Source: Streptococcus thoraltensis DSM 12221
Lineage (GTDB): Bacteria > Bacillota > Bacilli > Lactobacillales > Streptococcaceae
Assembly (NCBI RefSeq): GCF_000380145.1
Contig: NZ_KB904632.1
Span: forward strand, 140-64,139
DNA length: 64,000 bases
Reading direction: 5' to 3'
The notes beneath the pieces were generated by a model. The model did not search any database and had not been told where the DNA came from. It saw nothing but the letters and a program-made list of their open reading frames with translations. The first letter of the stretch is position 1. The number at the start of each line of letters is the position of its first letter. Positions 1 through 9,256 of this stretch are shown here, one piece after another. Both the position numbers and the translations under genes were made by a program.

Positions 1-2
1 AT

Positions 3-911
3 CAACAGATAGAATCTTTAAAACTTCGACTTCATTCCGATTATTTGGGACATCTTTCGTATCAAACTCACATTCAGAATGTTGGCTGGATAGCTGCAGT
101 TGGTGAAGGTCAAGCAAGTGGTCAAGGAAGTTCTAATCGCCAAGTTGAGGCAGTGAGAATTTCCTTAGTTGGTGAGATTAGTCAGTACTATGATGTTTAT
201 TATCGCGTTCATAGCCAGAATAAAGGTTGGTTAGGTTGGGCGAAGAATGGTTCTGATGCAGGAACAGAAGGGCTTTCTTTAGGTGTTGAAGGTATCGAGG
301 TTACCTTAGTTAAAAAAGGAGGTCCTGCTCCTGGGACAACGGTTAAACCTTTCGAGAAGAAAGCGGCTGTGGCTAAGGGAACTTCAAAAACCTTCCCAAT
401 GCCGTATTTTAGTCAGCGTGATCCTCGTTGGGTTTCTAAATACTATGGTCGCTACACAATGGGAGACACTGGCTGCGTTCCAACTTCTTTAAGCATGGTC
501 TTTTCTGCTTTGACAGGCAAAACAGTGCTGCCGACAACTGTGGCAGATTGGTTATACTATAATACTAAAGAATTCGATCGCCTTGTACCTGGAACTCGTG
601 CGCCAGGTATTGTAAAAGCTGCTAATGCATGGGGTTTGAAGGCGACTAATTTAACTAGTTATGCCAGTCTTACATCAGCTTTAAGAGAGGGACATCACGT
701 CTTGGCTGCTATTCAAAATAATGTTTTTGTCTCAAGAGGATCGCATGAGCTAGTCTTAAAAGGATACAATAATGGTAAGGTCTACGTAACCGATCCCTAT
801 ACAAAATCTCTGTCTGGATGGTATGCAATGTCCTACTTATTTAACACTAAAAGTACAGATAAAGATGACACTGCGTTAGGTCTACCATTCTTTAAAATAT
901 CTCATCTCTAA
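3..911 (+). CDS. Secreted ChW-repeat C39-like cysteine peptidase (5' partial)
   Basis: The frame is open to the left edge of the window, so the gene starts upstream; the TTG at 45 is internal. The visible part starts inside a ChW (clostridial hydrophobic, conserved W) repeat. Two GW-containing units are seen (YQTHIQNVGW and YRVHSQNKGWLGW, each followed by an EA-or-EG-I hydrophobic strand). A linker follows, then a papain-fold Peptidase_C39_2-like domain with the likely catalytic Cys in DTGCVPTSLSM and His in GSHELVLKGY, followed by VTDPY. ChW repeats are thought to bind cell-surface or wall ligands, so an extracellular bacteriolytic or processing role is plausible. No wall-anchor motif is visible at the C-terminus. 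The substrate is unknown. Confidence 0.8.
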   Translation, partial: QQIESLKLRLHSDYLGHLSYQTHIQNVGWIAAVGEGQASGQGSSNRQVEAVRISLVGEISQYYDVYYRVHSQNKGWLGWAKNGSDAGTEGLSLGVEGIEVTLVKKGGPAPGTTVKPFEKKAAVAKGTSKTFPMPYFSQRDPRWVSKYYGRYTMGDTGCVPTSLSMVFSALTGKTVLPTTVADWLYYNTKEFDRLVPGTRAPGIVKAANAWGLKATNLTSYASLTSALREGHHVLAAIQNNVFVSRGSHELVLKGYNNGKVYVTDPYTKSLSGWYAMSYLFNTKSTDKDDTALGLPFFKISHL

Positions 912-928
912 ATTATTAAGAGTATAAA

Positions 929-965
929 AAACAGCTAGTGCCGTGTTGAGCATTAGCTGTTTTTA
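929..965. terminator. Bidirectional terminator
   Basis: AACAGCTA pairs with TAGCTGTT around a 16-nt loop, with T-runs on both sides. It separates the convergent peptidase gene and the hit-linked small gene. Confidence 0.75.
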
Positions 966-1271
966 TGATGATTTAGTATCGAGATGATTTTGTAGATGAT
1001 CGGTTTTTTCTTTGATTATTTGAAGTCTTGGTTCTAAATCTTTTTGGAAAACTCGAACTTTGTGTTGGGTATCCTCACTTAATTCATTGACTTTGGCTAG
1101 TTCTGACTTAATGATAGACAATTGTTTTTGGATGTTTTCTTTATCCTTGTTCATACTGGCAAAGCGATCTTTTTCAGTGTTGTAAGTTTCGGCTATTTCA
1201 CGTCGTTTTTGAAAGGCTCTATATGCCAAAAAGGCTGCAACACCAGCAGCTAGCGTTTTCTTAAGTCCCAT
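963..1271 (-). CDS. Small conserved streptococcal membrane-anchored coiled-coil protein
   Basis: A 102-residue protein with a short hydrophobic N-terminus (about residues 7-20, LAAGVAAFLAYRAF), then a charged, helix-forming segment rich in K and E likely to form a coiled coil (about 25-95). It resembles the YtxH-like or unnamed small proteins found beside hit in streptococci. The start codon directly abuts the stop of hit (1271/1272), so the two are translationally coupled. The function is not known. Confidence 0.75.
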   Translation of the reverse strand: MGLKKTLAAGVAAFLAYRAFQKRREIAETYNTEKDRFASMNKDKENIQKQLSIIKSELAKVNELSEDTQHKVRVFQKDLEPRLQIIKEKTDHLQNHLDTKSS

Positions 1272-1688
1272 CTAGACAACCTCTTTTGCAATCTGTTCTG
1301 CCAATTTTCCTAAAGCTTGAAAGTCCGGTTCGTGAGTGGTGTATTTAATTTCGATGCCATCATTTTCATCAAAGCGAGGAACCAGATGAACGTGGGCATG
1401 GAAAACGGTTTGACCTGCAACCTCTTCGTTGTTGTTTATAATGTTCATACCAGCTGCTCCGGTAGCTTTTTGAACAGCTCGAGCTACTTTAGGCAAACGT
1501 GAAAAAACATCTTGAGCGACTGCCTTATCCATATCAAGCACATTTCTAACATGTTCTTTAGGAATTAACAAAGTGTGGCCAGTTGTTGTTTGAGTAATAT
1601 CTAAGAAAGCAACCACTTTGTCGTCTTCATATACTTTAGAAGACGGGATGTCGCCAGCAATAATTTGACAGAAAATACAATTTTCCAT
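1272..1688 (-). CDS. hit: HIT family protein (histidine triad nucleotide hydrolase)
   Basis: A 138-residue protein with the histidine triad HAHVHLVPR near the C-terminus and the N-terminal CIFCQIIAGDIPSSKVYEDD signature of the HINT/HIT branch, which hydrolyses adenosine phosphoramidates and related nucleotides. The start is placed at 1688, not at the longer frame beginning at 1760, because AAGGTGG precedes it at normal spacing and family members begin MxxCIFC. It is divergent from ecsA, an arrangement conserved in streptococci. Confidence 0.93.
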   Translation of the reverse strand: MENCIFCQIIAGDIPSSKVYEDDKVVAFLDITQTTTGHTLLIPKEHVRNVLDMDKAVAQDVFSRLPKVARAVQKATGAAGMNIINNNEEVAGQTVFHAHVHLVPRFDENDGIEIKYTTHEPDFQALGKLAEQIAKEVV

Positions 1689-1758
1689 ATGCAAAACCAC
1701 CTTTTCGATTGAATTTGTTATAATTAAGTCTAGTATATCAAAGTTAGGAAAAATCGTC

Positions 1759-2478
1759 ATGTTAAAAATAGATCACTTAGTTGGTGGTTATGTCAATATT
1801 CCTGTTTTAAAGGATATTTCCTTTGAAGTGGCTTCTGGTGAGGTTGTTGGTTTAATCGGTCTCAATGGTGCTGGTAAATCAACAACCATCAGTGAAATTA
1901 TCGGACTTTTGCAACCCTATCAAGGAAGTGTGAGCTTAGATGGCTTGCAACTATTGGAGGATCCTGAAAGTTACCGCCGTAGAATTGGTTATATTCCTGA
2001 AGCACCAATCTTGTATGAAGAATTAACCCTGCAAGAACATTTAGACACGGTAGCACAAGCCTATGGTTTAGGTGAACAAAAAGAACTGCGTCAGAAACTC
2101 TTAAATCTTTTTCGTTTGGAAGATAAGTTAGATTGGTATCCCATTAACTTTTCAAAAGGGATGAAACAAAAGGTCATGATTATTGCTGCTCTTTTAATTG
2201 AGCCAAGTTTATTGATTGTTGATGAACCCTTCTTAGGACTGGATCCACTGGCTATTAGAGATTTGACTAATATCATTGCAGAAGAAAAACAAAAAGGAAC
2301 AGCAGTGCTTATGAGTACTCATGTCCTTGATTCAGCGGAGAAGATGTGCGACCGTTTTATCATTCTTCACCATGGTGAAATCTTAGCGTATGGTAGTTTA
2401 GAAGAATTGCGTCAGCAGTTTAGTTTGCCAAAGGCTGATTTAACCGACATTTACATGCAACTGACGCAGGAGAATTAA
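1759..2478 (+). CDS. ecsA: ABC transporter ATP-binding protein EcsA
   Basis: A 239-residue ABC ATPase with Walker A GLNGAGKST (about residues 35-43), signature NFSKGMKQK, Walker B LLIVDEPFLGLDP and the switch His in MSTHVLD. With EcsB it forms the Ecs exporter, which in Bacillus and Staphylococcus affects regulated proteolysis of membrane peptides and protein secretion. The substrate in streptococci is not established. The ecsB start follows two bases after the stop, so the pair is an operon. Confidence 0.93.
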   Translation: MLKIDHLVGGYVNIPVLKDISFEVASGEVVGLIGLNGAGKSTTISEIIGLLQPYQGSVSLDGLQLLEDPESYRRRIGYIPEAPILYEELTLQEHLDTVAQAYGLGEQKELRQKLLNLFRLEDKLDWYPINFSKGMKQKVMIIAALLIEPSLLIVDEPFLGLDPLAIRDLTNIIAEEKQKGTAVLMSTHVLDSAEKMCDRFIILHHGEILAYGSLEELRQQFSLPKADLTDIYMQLTQEN

Positions 2479-2479
2479 A

Positions 2480-3514
2480 ATGGAAAAGCTCATTCAAAAG
2501 CGGCAATTAGCATTTAATCAGCATTGTGCGAAGTATCTACGCTATGTTTTTAACGATCATTTTATTTTAGTCCTAATGTTTCTTTTGGGATTTTTAGTAG
2601 TTCAGTACACAAATCTTGTTAATCATTTTCCCAAAGGGTCTTTTCTCCCCTTGGGGCTTTCCATCTTAGCAACGGTTGTTTTGACTTTTTTTGGCAAACT
2701 AGCAACCTATATGGAAGCTGCTGATCAGGTATTTCTGTTGCCACAGGAGACTTTATTGCAGATAAATCTAAAGAAAGCTGCGAAAAAATCATTCGTCCTT
2801 TGGGGGAGCCTCCAAGTGTTTGTCACTATTTTATTAGCTCCTATTTTTCTCTTGTCGGGCTGGGCATTATGGCAATTCATTGCCTACATCGTCTTTCTTT
2901 TGATTCTGAGAGGTTTGCGACTACATCGTCATTTAAAAGGATTCTATCAAGGTCCTGTATTGAACTTAGAAAAATTAATCCATCACGAAAAACAAAGACA
3001 ACAAGGGATTTTGACCTTCTTTTCCTTATTTACAACGGTAAAAGGAATTTCTAGCACGACAAAACCAAGAAAATACCTCAATCCACTTTTAGGATTGTTA
3101 ACAAAAGCCAAAAGCCAAAATGTATGGCTGGAACTGTATGCGCGTGCTTACTTAAGAAATGGAGATTATTTCTGGCTCAGCCTTAGATTACTTACCATCA
3201 GTCTGCTCTTAGGGGTTATAATACCAAATTGGTGGGGAGTAGCCATGGTTGGACTCTTCAATTATCTCTTGCTTTTCCAGCTCCTTGGACTATATCGAGT
3301 TTACGATTACCAAGTCATGACACGCCTATACCCAGTTGAGGATGATGTCAAATTACAGGCTTTTAAAACCCTATTAATGAAAATTTCTTTTGGAGTAAGC
3401 CTGATTCAACTAAGTCTAATGGTACTAGATTGGCGTTTTTTGGCAATTCTTCCTATCATGTTTGTACTAAACCTAGTGTACCTGCCAAATAAGCTGAAGA
3501 AGTTTGTTGACTAA
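2480..3514 (+). CDS. ecsB: ABC transporter permease EcsB
   Basis: A 344-residue polytopic membrane protein with hydrophobic segments clustered near residues 28-50, 56-75, 105-145, 235-275 and 305-335. It matches the EcsB family in length, hydropathy pattern and position. It is the membrane partner of EcsA, encoded immediately upstream. Helix-forming charged segments lie between the membrane clusters. Confidence 0.9.
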   Translation: MEKLIQKRQLAFNQHCAKYLRYVFNDHFILVLMFLLGFLVVQYTNLVNHFPKGSFLPLGLSILATVVLTFFGKLATYMEAADQVFLLPQETLLQINLKKAAKKSFVLWGSLQVFVTILLAPIFLLSGWALWQFIAYIVFLLILRGLRLHRHLKGFYQGPVLNLEKLIHHEKQRQQGILTFFSLFTTVKGISSTTKPRKYLNPLLGLLTKAKSQNVWLELYARAYLRNGDYFWLSLRLLTISLLLGVIIPNWWGVAMVGLFNYLLLFQLLGLYRVYDYQVMTRLYPVEDDVKLQAFKTLLMKISFGVSLIQLSLMVLDWRFLAILPIMFVLNLVYLPNKLKKFVD

Positions 3515-3565
3515 GTTCTAAAAAACAAGTAAAATAAAAGTTGAAACGCCATGAAAAAGGAGGGT

Positions 3566-4354
3566 ATGGTGACAGTTATTGATAATGATTTAACATTGAC
3601 ACCCATGCGTGGAAAAAGTAATAAAGCCTATATGGGAACCTACCCATCTGGAGAACGTGTTTTTGTCAAAAAAAACACCACCCCAATCTTAGCTGCCTTA
3701 GCTAAAGAGCAAATTGCGCCTCAGTTGCTATGGGCTAAGCGTTTGGGTAATGGCGATATGATGAGTGCACAAGAGTGGCTTGATGGTCGCACCTTGATTA
3801 AACAAGACATGATGAGTAAACAGATTGTTCAAGTTTTGTTACGCCTGCATAAGTCAAAACATTTAGCCAATCAGCTTTTACAGCTTAAATATCAGATTGA
3901 GAATCCCTATGAACTTCTTGCTAAACTAGAACGCGAGATGCCGCTACAACTGCGTGAGAACACCTTTATTCAATCGATTGTTAAAGGCTTGAAACAAAGT
4001 TTACCAAACTTTGATCGAGATGATGCTACGATTGTCCATGGTGATGTTCGACATAACAATTGGATTATTACTACGAGTGGCGTAATCTACCTTGTCGATT
4101 GGGATTCTGTTCGTTTGACTGACCCTATGTATGATATTGGTCATCTTCTCAGTCACTACGTTCCTCGCATGGCTTGGTCAGACTGGCTAATTTATTATGG
4201 TTATGATAATCCTAAAGCCGTGATGGATAAGGTTTATTGGTATGGCCAATTATCTTATTTATCACAGATTCAGAAGTATTTTGACAATCGTGACATGGAG
4301 CGTGTAAACCGCGAAATTTATGCCCTTAGAAAATTTAGAGAGTTATTTAAATGA
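3566..4354 (+). CDS. ccrZ: Cell-cycle regulator CcrZ (phosphotransferase-fold kinase)
   Basis: An aminoglycoside/choline-kinase-like protein with Brenner motif HGDVRHNNW and the metal-binding [16 protein letters not shown]. It aligns well with pneumococcal CcrZ, which couples division to replication initiation through DnaA and was later shown to phosphorylate ribose or ribonucleosides. An upstream ATG at 3551 has no ribosome site, whereas AAGGAGG lies inside that extension. Pneumococcal CcrZ starts at the position equivalent to [13 protein letters not shown], so the start is 3566 or the GTG at 3569. It overlaps trmB by four bases (ATGA). Confidence 0.9.
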   Translation: MVTVIDNDLTLTPMRGKSNKAYMGTYPSGERVFVKKNTTPILAALAKEQIAPQLLWAKRLGNGDMMSAQEWLDGRTLIKQDMMSKQIVQVLLRLHKSKHLANQLLQLKYQIENPYELLAKLEREMPLQLRENTFIQSIVKGLKQSLPNFDRDDATIVHGDVRHNNWIITTSGVIYLVDWDSVRLTDPMYDIGHLLSHYVPRMAWSDWLIYYGYDNPKAVMDKVYWYGQLSYLSQIQKYFDNRDMERVNREIYALRKFRELFK

Positions 4355-4986
4355 GAGTTCGTAAGCGCAAAGGTGCTGAAGACTATTTAGAAAATCATCC
4401 CCAATATGTCATTTTAAATCCTGAAGATGCAAAAGGAAAATGGCATCAAGTATTTGGTAATAACAACCCTATTCATATCGAAGTCGGTTCTGGAAAAGGT
4501 GCATTTATCACAGGCATGGCCTTGCAGAATCCAAATATTAACTACATCGGTATTGATATTCAAGTCTCTGTTCTTAGCTATGCTTTAGACAAGGTTATCG
4601 AGAGTCAGGCACCAAATGTTCGTTTGCTTCGTGTTGATGGGTCAAGTTTGACCAACTATTTTGAAGATGGAGAAGTTGCTCTCATGTATCTGAATTTTTC
4701 AGATCCATGGCCTAAGACTAAGCATGAAAAACGTCGATTGACTTACAAGACTTTCTTAGATACCTATAAGCAAATCTTACCCGAACATGGTGAAATTCAT
4801 TTCAAAACAGATAATCGAGGTCTCTTTGAATACAGCTTAGCTAGTTTTTCACAGTACGGCATGCTTTTGAAACAGGTCTGGCTTGATTTACACGCTAGTG
4901 ATTACGAAGGCAATGTGATGACTGAGTATGAACAAAAGTTCTCTTCAAAAGGTCAGGTCATTTACCGTGTTGAAGCACAATTTTAA
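4351..4986 (+). CDS. trmB: tRNA (guanine-N7-)-methyltransferase
   Basis: A 211-residue class I SAM methyltransferase with the SAM-binding [10 protein letters not shown] motif and the TrmB signature [16 protein letters not shown]. It methylates G46 in the variable loop of tRNAs. It is translationally coupled to ccrZ (ATGA overlap), and tRNA-Ser follows 28 bases downstream. Confidence 0.96.
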   Translation: MRVRKRKGAEDYLENHPQYVILNPEDAKGKWHQVFGNNNPIHIEVGSGKGAFITGMALQNPNINYIGIDIQVSVLSYALDKVIESQAPNVRLLRVDGSSLTNYFEDGEVALMYLNFSDPWPKTKHEKRRLTYKTFLDTYKQILPEHGEIHFKTDNRGLFEYSLASFSQYGMLLKQVWLDLHASDYEGNVMTEYEQKFSSKGQVIYRVEAQF

Positions 4987-5014
4987 AAGATAAGTGGCAT
5001 TTTCCACTTTTTAT

Positions 5015-5101
5015 GGAGAGGTCGCATAGTGGCTGAGTGCGCACGCTTGGAAAGCGTGTAGTCCTTAACGGGGCTCGGGGGTTCGAATCCCCTCCTCTCC
5101 T
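5015..5101 (+). tRNA. tRNA-Ser(GGA)
   Basis: The 7-bp acceptor GGAGAGG pairs with CCTCTCC. The anticodon arm is CACGC-TTGGAAA-GCGTG with anticodon GGA. There is a long class II variable arm and a T-arm with TTCGAAT loop. No CCA is encoded. The base after the acceptor stem is T, where serine tRNAs usually carry G73. Confidence 0.95.
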
Positions 5102-5116
5102 TAAATAATAACGTTG

Positions 5117-5144
5117 AGACAGGTTGAGAAATCTGTCTTTTTAT
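5117..5144 (+). terminator. Rho-independent terminator after tRNA-Ser
   Basis: AGACAG and CTGTCT pair around a 10-nt loop and are followed by TTTTTATT. Confidence 0.7.
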
Positions 5145-5177
5145 TATAGACTTTCACTCCGTAGGTAAGAGACAAAG

Positions 5178-5257
5178 AACCACCCGTTACTGGATCATTT
5201 CCCAATCGTTAGATTTTGTGTCTAACTGTTGGGAAGCAGGTCAGGAATGAGGTGGTT
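5178..5257. repeat. Long imperfect palindrome (~80 bp)
   Basis: Outer arms AACCACC (5178-5184) and GGTGGTT (5251-5257) enclose inner arms TTCCCAA/TTGGGAA (5199-5205, 5229-5235) and GTTAGA/TCTAAC (5208-5213, 5221-5226). It could be a terminator, a small mobile repeat or an RNA leader. Position just outside a tRNA and at the left edge of an accessory block fits a mobile remnant, but no second copy was found in the window. Confidence 0.5.
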
Positions 5258-5317
5258 TTGGTTTATAAAATAATAGGTTTTAGCTATAAAAATCATAAAA
5301 AATATATATTTTACATA

Positions 5318-5331
5318 TGTAAGCGATTGCT
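5318..5331 (+). promoter_or_regulatory. Putative cre (CcpA site) for the prpD-like operon
   Basis: TGTAAGCGATTGCT fits the catabolite-responsive element consensus at most positions. The perfect palindrome TTACATATGTAA (5311-5322) overlaps it and could bind the LysR regulator or another dimeric factor. The site is 39 bp before the first gene. Confidence 0.5.
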
Positions 5332-5369
5332 ATAAACTGTAAGTATAAAAATAATAAAGGAGAAAAATC

Positions 5370-6734
5370 ATGGGAAACCAAACAATTGTAGAAACTTTAG
5401 GTGCATGGGTTGATAGCAAAACTTATGAAGATTTGAGTAGTGAAGCTGTTGAGGCATTAAAAGGTCGGGTATTAGATGCTATTGGTTGTGCAATCGGTGC
5501 TTTAGATAGCGAAACCATCAAGAGTATTCGAAAGATGACGACAGATTTGTCAAAAGATGGTAGCGTGAGCCTTATTGGTGGAGGCAAAGTAGCTCCAGAA
5601 TTTGCAACTTTTTACAATGGTGCAGCTGTTCGTTATTTGGATTATAATGACTCTTACCTAGCTAAAGGTGAAACTTGCCATCCATCAGACAATGTTTCTG
5701 CTGTTTTGGCAGCTACAGAACATAATCACGGAACTGGAAAAGACTTTCTACTTGGCTTAGCTATTGCTTACCAGATTCAATGTCGCCTTTCAGATGTAGC
5801 ACCAGTTCGTAAACATGGGTTTGATCATACAGTTCAAGAAGCCTACGGAGCAGCAGCGGGTTCAGCAAAGGCTTTGGGGTTATCGGCAGAGCAAATTGCA
5901 AATGCGATAGCTATTTCTGGGACAAGCTATAACTCACTTCGTGTTACAAGAACAGGTGAACTTTCTAACTGGAAAGGATTGGCAGCACCAAATACAGCGC
6001 GTGGAGCCATCTCGTCAGCACTCTTGGCTAAGTATGGTATCACAGGTCCTCGTGAAGTTTTTGAGGGAAATAAGGGATTTTTTGAAACTGTTGCTGGACA
6101 CTTTGATATTGATTGGACAAAAGAAGGGCTTGATAGTGTCTTAGGAACTATTATCAAGCGCTACAATGCTGAAATTCATTCTCAATCATCTATTGAAGGA
6201 ATTATTGAATTTAAAAACGAACATGGAATCGCACCAGAAGATATTAAAGAGGTTCGCTTAGATACCTTTGATGTCGCCTTTCATATTATCGGTGGTGGTG
6301 AAGAAGGGGACAAAAAAGTTATTCGTGTTAAAGAAGAAGCAGACCATTCTCTTCCTTACATGCTATCAGCAGCTTACTTAGATGGACAAGTGTTACCAGC
6401 ACAGTATGAACAAGATAGAATTCTTAAACAAGATATTCAAGAATTTTTACAAAAAGTAAATGTTAAAGAAGATCCAGCACTTAGTGATCGCTTCCCTGCT
6501 GAAATGGCTATCAAACTTGAGATTGAGACAAATGATGGTCAGGTTTATACTATTGAAAAAGATGATTATCAAGGATTTACGTCTCGTCCTGCTTCATGGA
6601 ATATTTTGCTAGAGAAATATCACCTCTTAACGCAAGGTATTGATCGCGACTTAGCTGACAAGATTGCTAATAGTATTGCCAATCTTGAAAATATTGATAT
6701 TACTGAATTGACTGAATTGCTAGCTCAAGTTTAA
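5370..6734 (+). CDS. MmgE/PrpD family protein (2-methylcitrate dehydratase / aconitate decarboxylase fold)
   Basis: A 454-residue protein, the usual length for the family, which includes 2-methylcitrate dehydratase PrpD and cis-aconitate decarboxylase. Visible family features are the N-terminal helical VEALKGRVLDAIGCAIGAL segment, the AAVRYLDYNDSYL motif and the HPSDNVSAVLAA stretch. SD AAAGGAG precedes the ATG. It is first of a three-gene set with a PrpF-like isomerase and a CitMHS transporter. There is no prpB or prpC nearby, so the classical methylcitrate cycle is not encoded here; the acid processed is unknown but likely a C5-C6 tricarboxylate or an unsaturated derivative. Confidence 0.85.
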   Translation: MGNQTIVETLGAWVDSKTYEDLSSEAVEALKGRVLDAIGCAIGALDSETIKSIRKMTTDLSKDGSVSLIGGGKVAPEFATFYNGAAVRYLDYNDSYLAKGETCHPSDNVSAVLAATEHNHGTGKDFLLGLAIAYQIQCRLSDVAPVRKHGFDHTVQEAYGAAAGSAKALGLSAEQIANAIAISGTSYNSLRVTRTGELSNWKGLAAPNTARGAISSALLAKYGITGPREVFEGNKGFFETVAGHFDIDWTKEGLDSVLGTIIKRYNAEIHSQSSIEGIIEFKNEHGIAPEDIKEVRLDTFDVAFHIIGGGEEGDKKVIRVKEEADHSLPYMLSAAYLDGQVLPAQYEQDRILKQDIQEFLQKVNVKEDPALSDRFPAEMAIKLEIETNDGQVYTIEKDDYQGFTSRPASWNILLEKYHLLTQGIDRDLADKIANSIANLENIDITELTELLAQV

Positions 6735-6755
6735 TCGTAGAAATGAGGTTAGCTT

Positions 6756-7904
6756 ATGTTGAAAGACATACCAATAAGTATTTATCGTGGCGGAACAAGC
6801 AAAGGTGTCTTTATTGATGAGAAAGAATTGCCTGAGGATTTGGAAAATCGAAACAATATATTGCTGAAAATTATGGGAAGTCCAGATTCTCGTCAAATAG
6901 ATGGGCTCGGTGGTGCAGTTTCTACCACAAGCAAGGTGGCAATTATCTCTAAAGAGCAAACTAAGGAATGGGATGTCAATTATACCTTTGCTCAAGTAGC
7001 CATTGATAAAGCTCTTGTTTCCTATGCTGGAAATTGCGGCAATATCTCTTCAGCAGTTGGTGTTTACGCGATTGAAAATAACTTAGTAGAGGTGACTGCT
7101 CCAGTAACATGTGTTCGTGTCTACAATACTAATACTAAAAAAATAATTGAAGAATTTATCCCAACTCCTGAAGGTCAATTAACCTACGAGGGAGACTTTG
7201 AAATAGCTGGAGTTCCTGGTAAAGGATTAAAAATTAAACTAGCATTTAAGGAGCCAGAAGGGGCTTTTACTGGGAAGTTATTTCCAACAAATCATTTAAT
7301 TGATAAGATTTCGCTAGAAAATGGTGATGAAGTTGCTGTTTCAATCGTTGATGTAGCTAATCCTTTAGTTTATATCAAAGCTAAAGAGCTTGGCTTAAGA
7401 GGCAGTGAAACGCCAAAAGCAATTGATGGGGACCCAACCCTCCTTGGACTTTTGGAAGAAATTAGAGGAAAAGCAGCTGTACTCATGGGAATTATTGAGG
7501 ATTTTAAAGACAGTGCCAAGAAGACACCTGGGGTTCCTAAATTAACGATTGTTTCAGCACCTGAAACCTTTTTGACATCTGAAGGTCAAGAAATAAAAAA
7601 AGAGGCATTTGATATTGCTGTTAGGATGATGAGTATGCAAAAAGCCCATAAATCCATTGCCTTGACGGGTGCTCTTTGCACCAGTGCTGCGTGTCGCATT
7701 CCAGGGACCATTCCTTATGCCTTAGTAAATCATGAAAACTTAGATAAAGAATTGAGGATTGCTCATAGTAGTGGAATTATACCCGTATCAATCGATTACG
7801 ATTTGAATGATAAAAGTATTAACATTGATTCGGTATCGGGATTTAGAACAGCTCGGAAGTTAATGGTGGGGACAGTCTTTATTGAGGAGGGTGATAGATG
7901 TTAG
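6756..7904 (+). CDS. PrpF family protein (aconitate-type isomerase)
   Basis: A 382-residue protein that opens with IYRGGTSKGVF and carries GSPDSRQIDGLGG and GNCGNISSAVG, all hallmarks of PrpF (methylaconitate/4-oxalomesaconate isomerases of the diaminopimelate-epimerase fold). PrpF enzymes shift the double bond of substituted aconitates. It lies 21 bases after the PrpD-like gene and overlaps the transporter gene by 7 bases, so the three are co-transcribed. Confidence 0.88.
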   Translation: MLKDIPISIYRGGTSKGVFIDEKELPEDLENRNNILLKIMGSPDSRQIDGLGGAVSTTSKVAIISKEQTKEWDVNYTFAQVAIDKALVSYAGNCGNISSAVGVYAIENNLVEVTAPVTCVRVYNTNTKKIIEEFIPTPEGQLTYEGDFEIAGVPGKGLKIKLAFKEPEGAFTGKLFPTNHLIDKISLENGDEVAVSIVDVANPLVYIKAKELGLRGSETPKAIDGDPTLLGLLEEIRGKAAVLMGIIEDFKDSAKKTPGVPKLTIVSAPETFLTSEGQEIKKEAFDIAVRMMSMQKAHKSIALTGALCTSAACRIPGTIPYALVNHENLDKELRIAHSSGIIPVSIDYDLNDKSINIDSVSGFRTARKLMVGTVFIEEGDRC

Positions 7905-9256
7905 CAATGTTAGGTTATTTAATGATTATCATCTTCATGGTATTGCTTCTTGCTAAAAAAATCAGTCCATTTGCTGGTTTAGTTTTAGTGCCAGTGGCTT
8001 TTGGTATTATCGCAGCTTTGGTTAAGGGTCTACCAGTTTTAGATACTTTCGAATGGATTTTCCAAGGTCTATACTATAGTATCAATGATGCTGGGAAAGT
8101 ATCATCAGGGGTTGCGCCTACCATTACCTTGCTATTATTTGCTATCTTGTATTTTTCAGTTATGTTAGATGCAGGTCTCTTCGATCCTTTGGCGGTTGCC
8201 ATGATAAAATGGGCTAAAGGTGACCCAATGAAAATCACTATTGCATCGGCAGTCATTACCTTATCAGTATCTCTTGATGGTGATGGGACAACAACAGTAC
8301 TGATCGTTACAGCAGCCATGCTCTTGCTTTATAAGCGAATGCATATGAAACAGATTTATCTAGCAGCTATTATCGGTTTTGGTAATTCTGTTATGAATTT
8401 AGTGCCTTGGAGTGGTCCAATGGCGCGTGCTATGCCCGTTTTAAATATTGGACCCAAAGAATTTTTGATTCCCGTATTACCAGGAATGTTTGCTGCTGGT
8501 GTTTTAGCTATTTATCAAGCTTATTACTATGGAAAAAAAGAAAGACAACGTTTAGGTTACGTTGCCGGGAAAGCGCATTTGAGTGAAGAAGACACTCAGA
8601 AAATTATTGCAGATGTAACCTTAACTCATGTTGAGTATAAGCGACCAAGGCTGATTTGGTTTAATTTTATTTTAACGATCGCGATCATGGTTTTGCTCAT
8701 TATGGATGTTATCAATGGCGGTATTTTATTCCTTTTAGGAACTGGTATTGCTCTTATTGTTAACTACAAGGATATTTCATTACAAAATTCTAGATTATTA
8801 GCAAATGGTGCAGAAGCTCTGGGACCTGTTTCATTAGTTTTTGGGGCGGGGGTTATTATGGGAATTCTGAATGGTAGTGGCATGAGTTCAGATATCGCCA
8901 ATCAGCTTGTTTCAATGATTCCAGAAAGTTTCGGTGGTTATATCCCACTTATTCTAGCACTGATTTCATTACCTGGTCTTTTCTTTTTACCAAATGATGC
9001 GTTTTATTTTGGTATCTTACCGGTTATTGCTCCGATTGCTTATTCCTACGGAGCAACGCCAGTTCAAATTGGGGTAGCATCCTTGATGGGACAAGCTCTA
9101 CGTTTTGCAAGTCCACTAGTAGCTTTCCTTTACGTTTTGGTAGATAAGACGGAAGTTAGCTTTGTGGATTACCAAAAGGAATATATGAAATGGGGATTGA
9201 TTAGTTTTGCTCTCCAAACCCTTGTTGCCATCCTTACTGGTGCAATTCCTATCTAG
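7898..9256 (+). CDS. CitMHS family citrate/tricarboxylate transporter
   Basis: A 452-residue membrane protein with about 12 hydrophobic segments. It carries the SLDGDGTTTVLI motif near residues 125-136 typical of CitMHS (metal-citrate:proton symporters) and a second signature ISLPGLFFLPNDAFYFGILP. SD GGAGG lies inside the end of the PrpF-like gene. Co-transcription with PrpD- and PrpF-like enzymes suggests uptake of citrate, aconitate or a related acid. The gene end overlaps the convergent LysR gene by 4 bases. Confidence 0.87.
   Translation: MLAMLGYLMIIIFMVLLLAKKISPFAGLVLVPVAFGIIAALVKGLPVLDTFEWIFQGLYYSINDAGKVSSGVAPTITLLLFAILYFSVMLDAGLFDPLAVAMIKWAKGDPMKITIASAVITLSVSLDGDGTTTVLIVTAAMLLLYKRMHMKQIYLAAIIGFGNSVMNLVPWSGPMARAMPVLNIGPKEFLIPVLPGMFAAGVLAIYQAYYYGKKERQRLGYVAGKAHLSEEDTQKIIADVTLTHVEYKRPRLIWFNFILTIAIMVLLIMDVINGGILFLLGTGIALIVNYKDISLQNSRLLANGAEALGPVSLVFGAGVIMGILNGSGMSSDIANQLVSMIPESFGGYIPLILALISLPGLFFLPNDAFYFGILPVIAPIAYSYGATPVQIGVASLMGQALRFASPLVAFLYVLVDKTEVSFVDYQKEYMKWGLISFALQTLVAILTGAIPI

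Noticed and set aside
3551..3565. ATG 3551 as the ccrZ start
   Set aside because: No ribosome site before it; AAGGAGG lies after it and homologues begin later.
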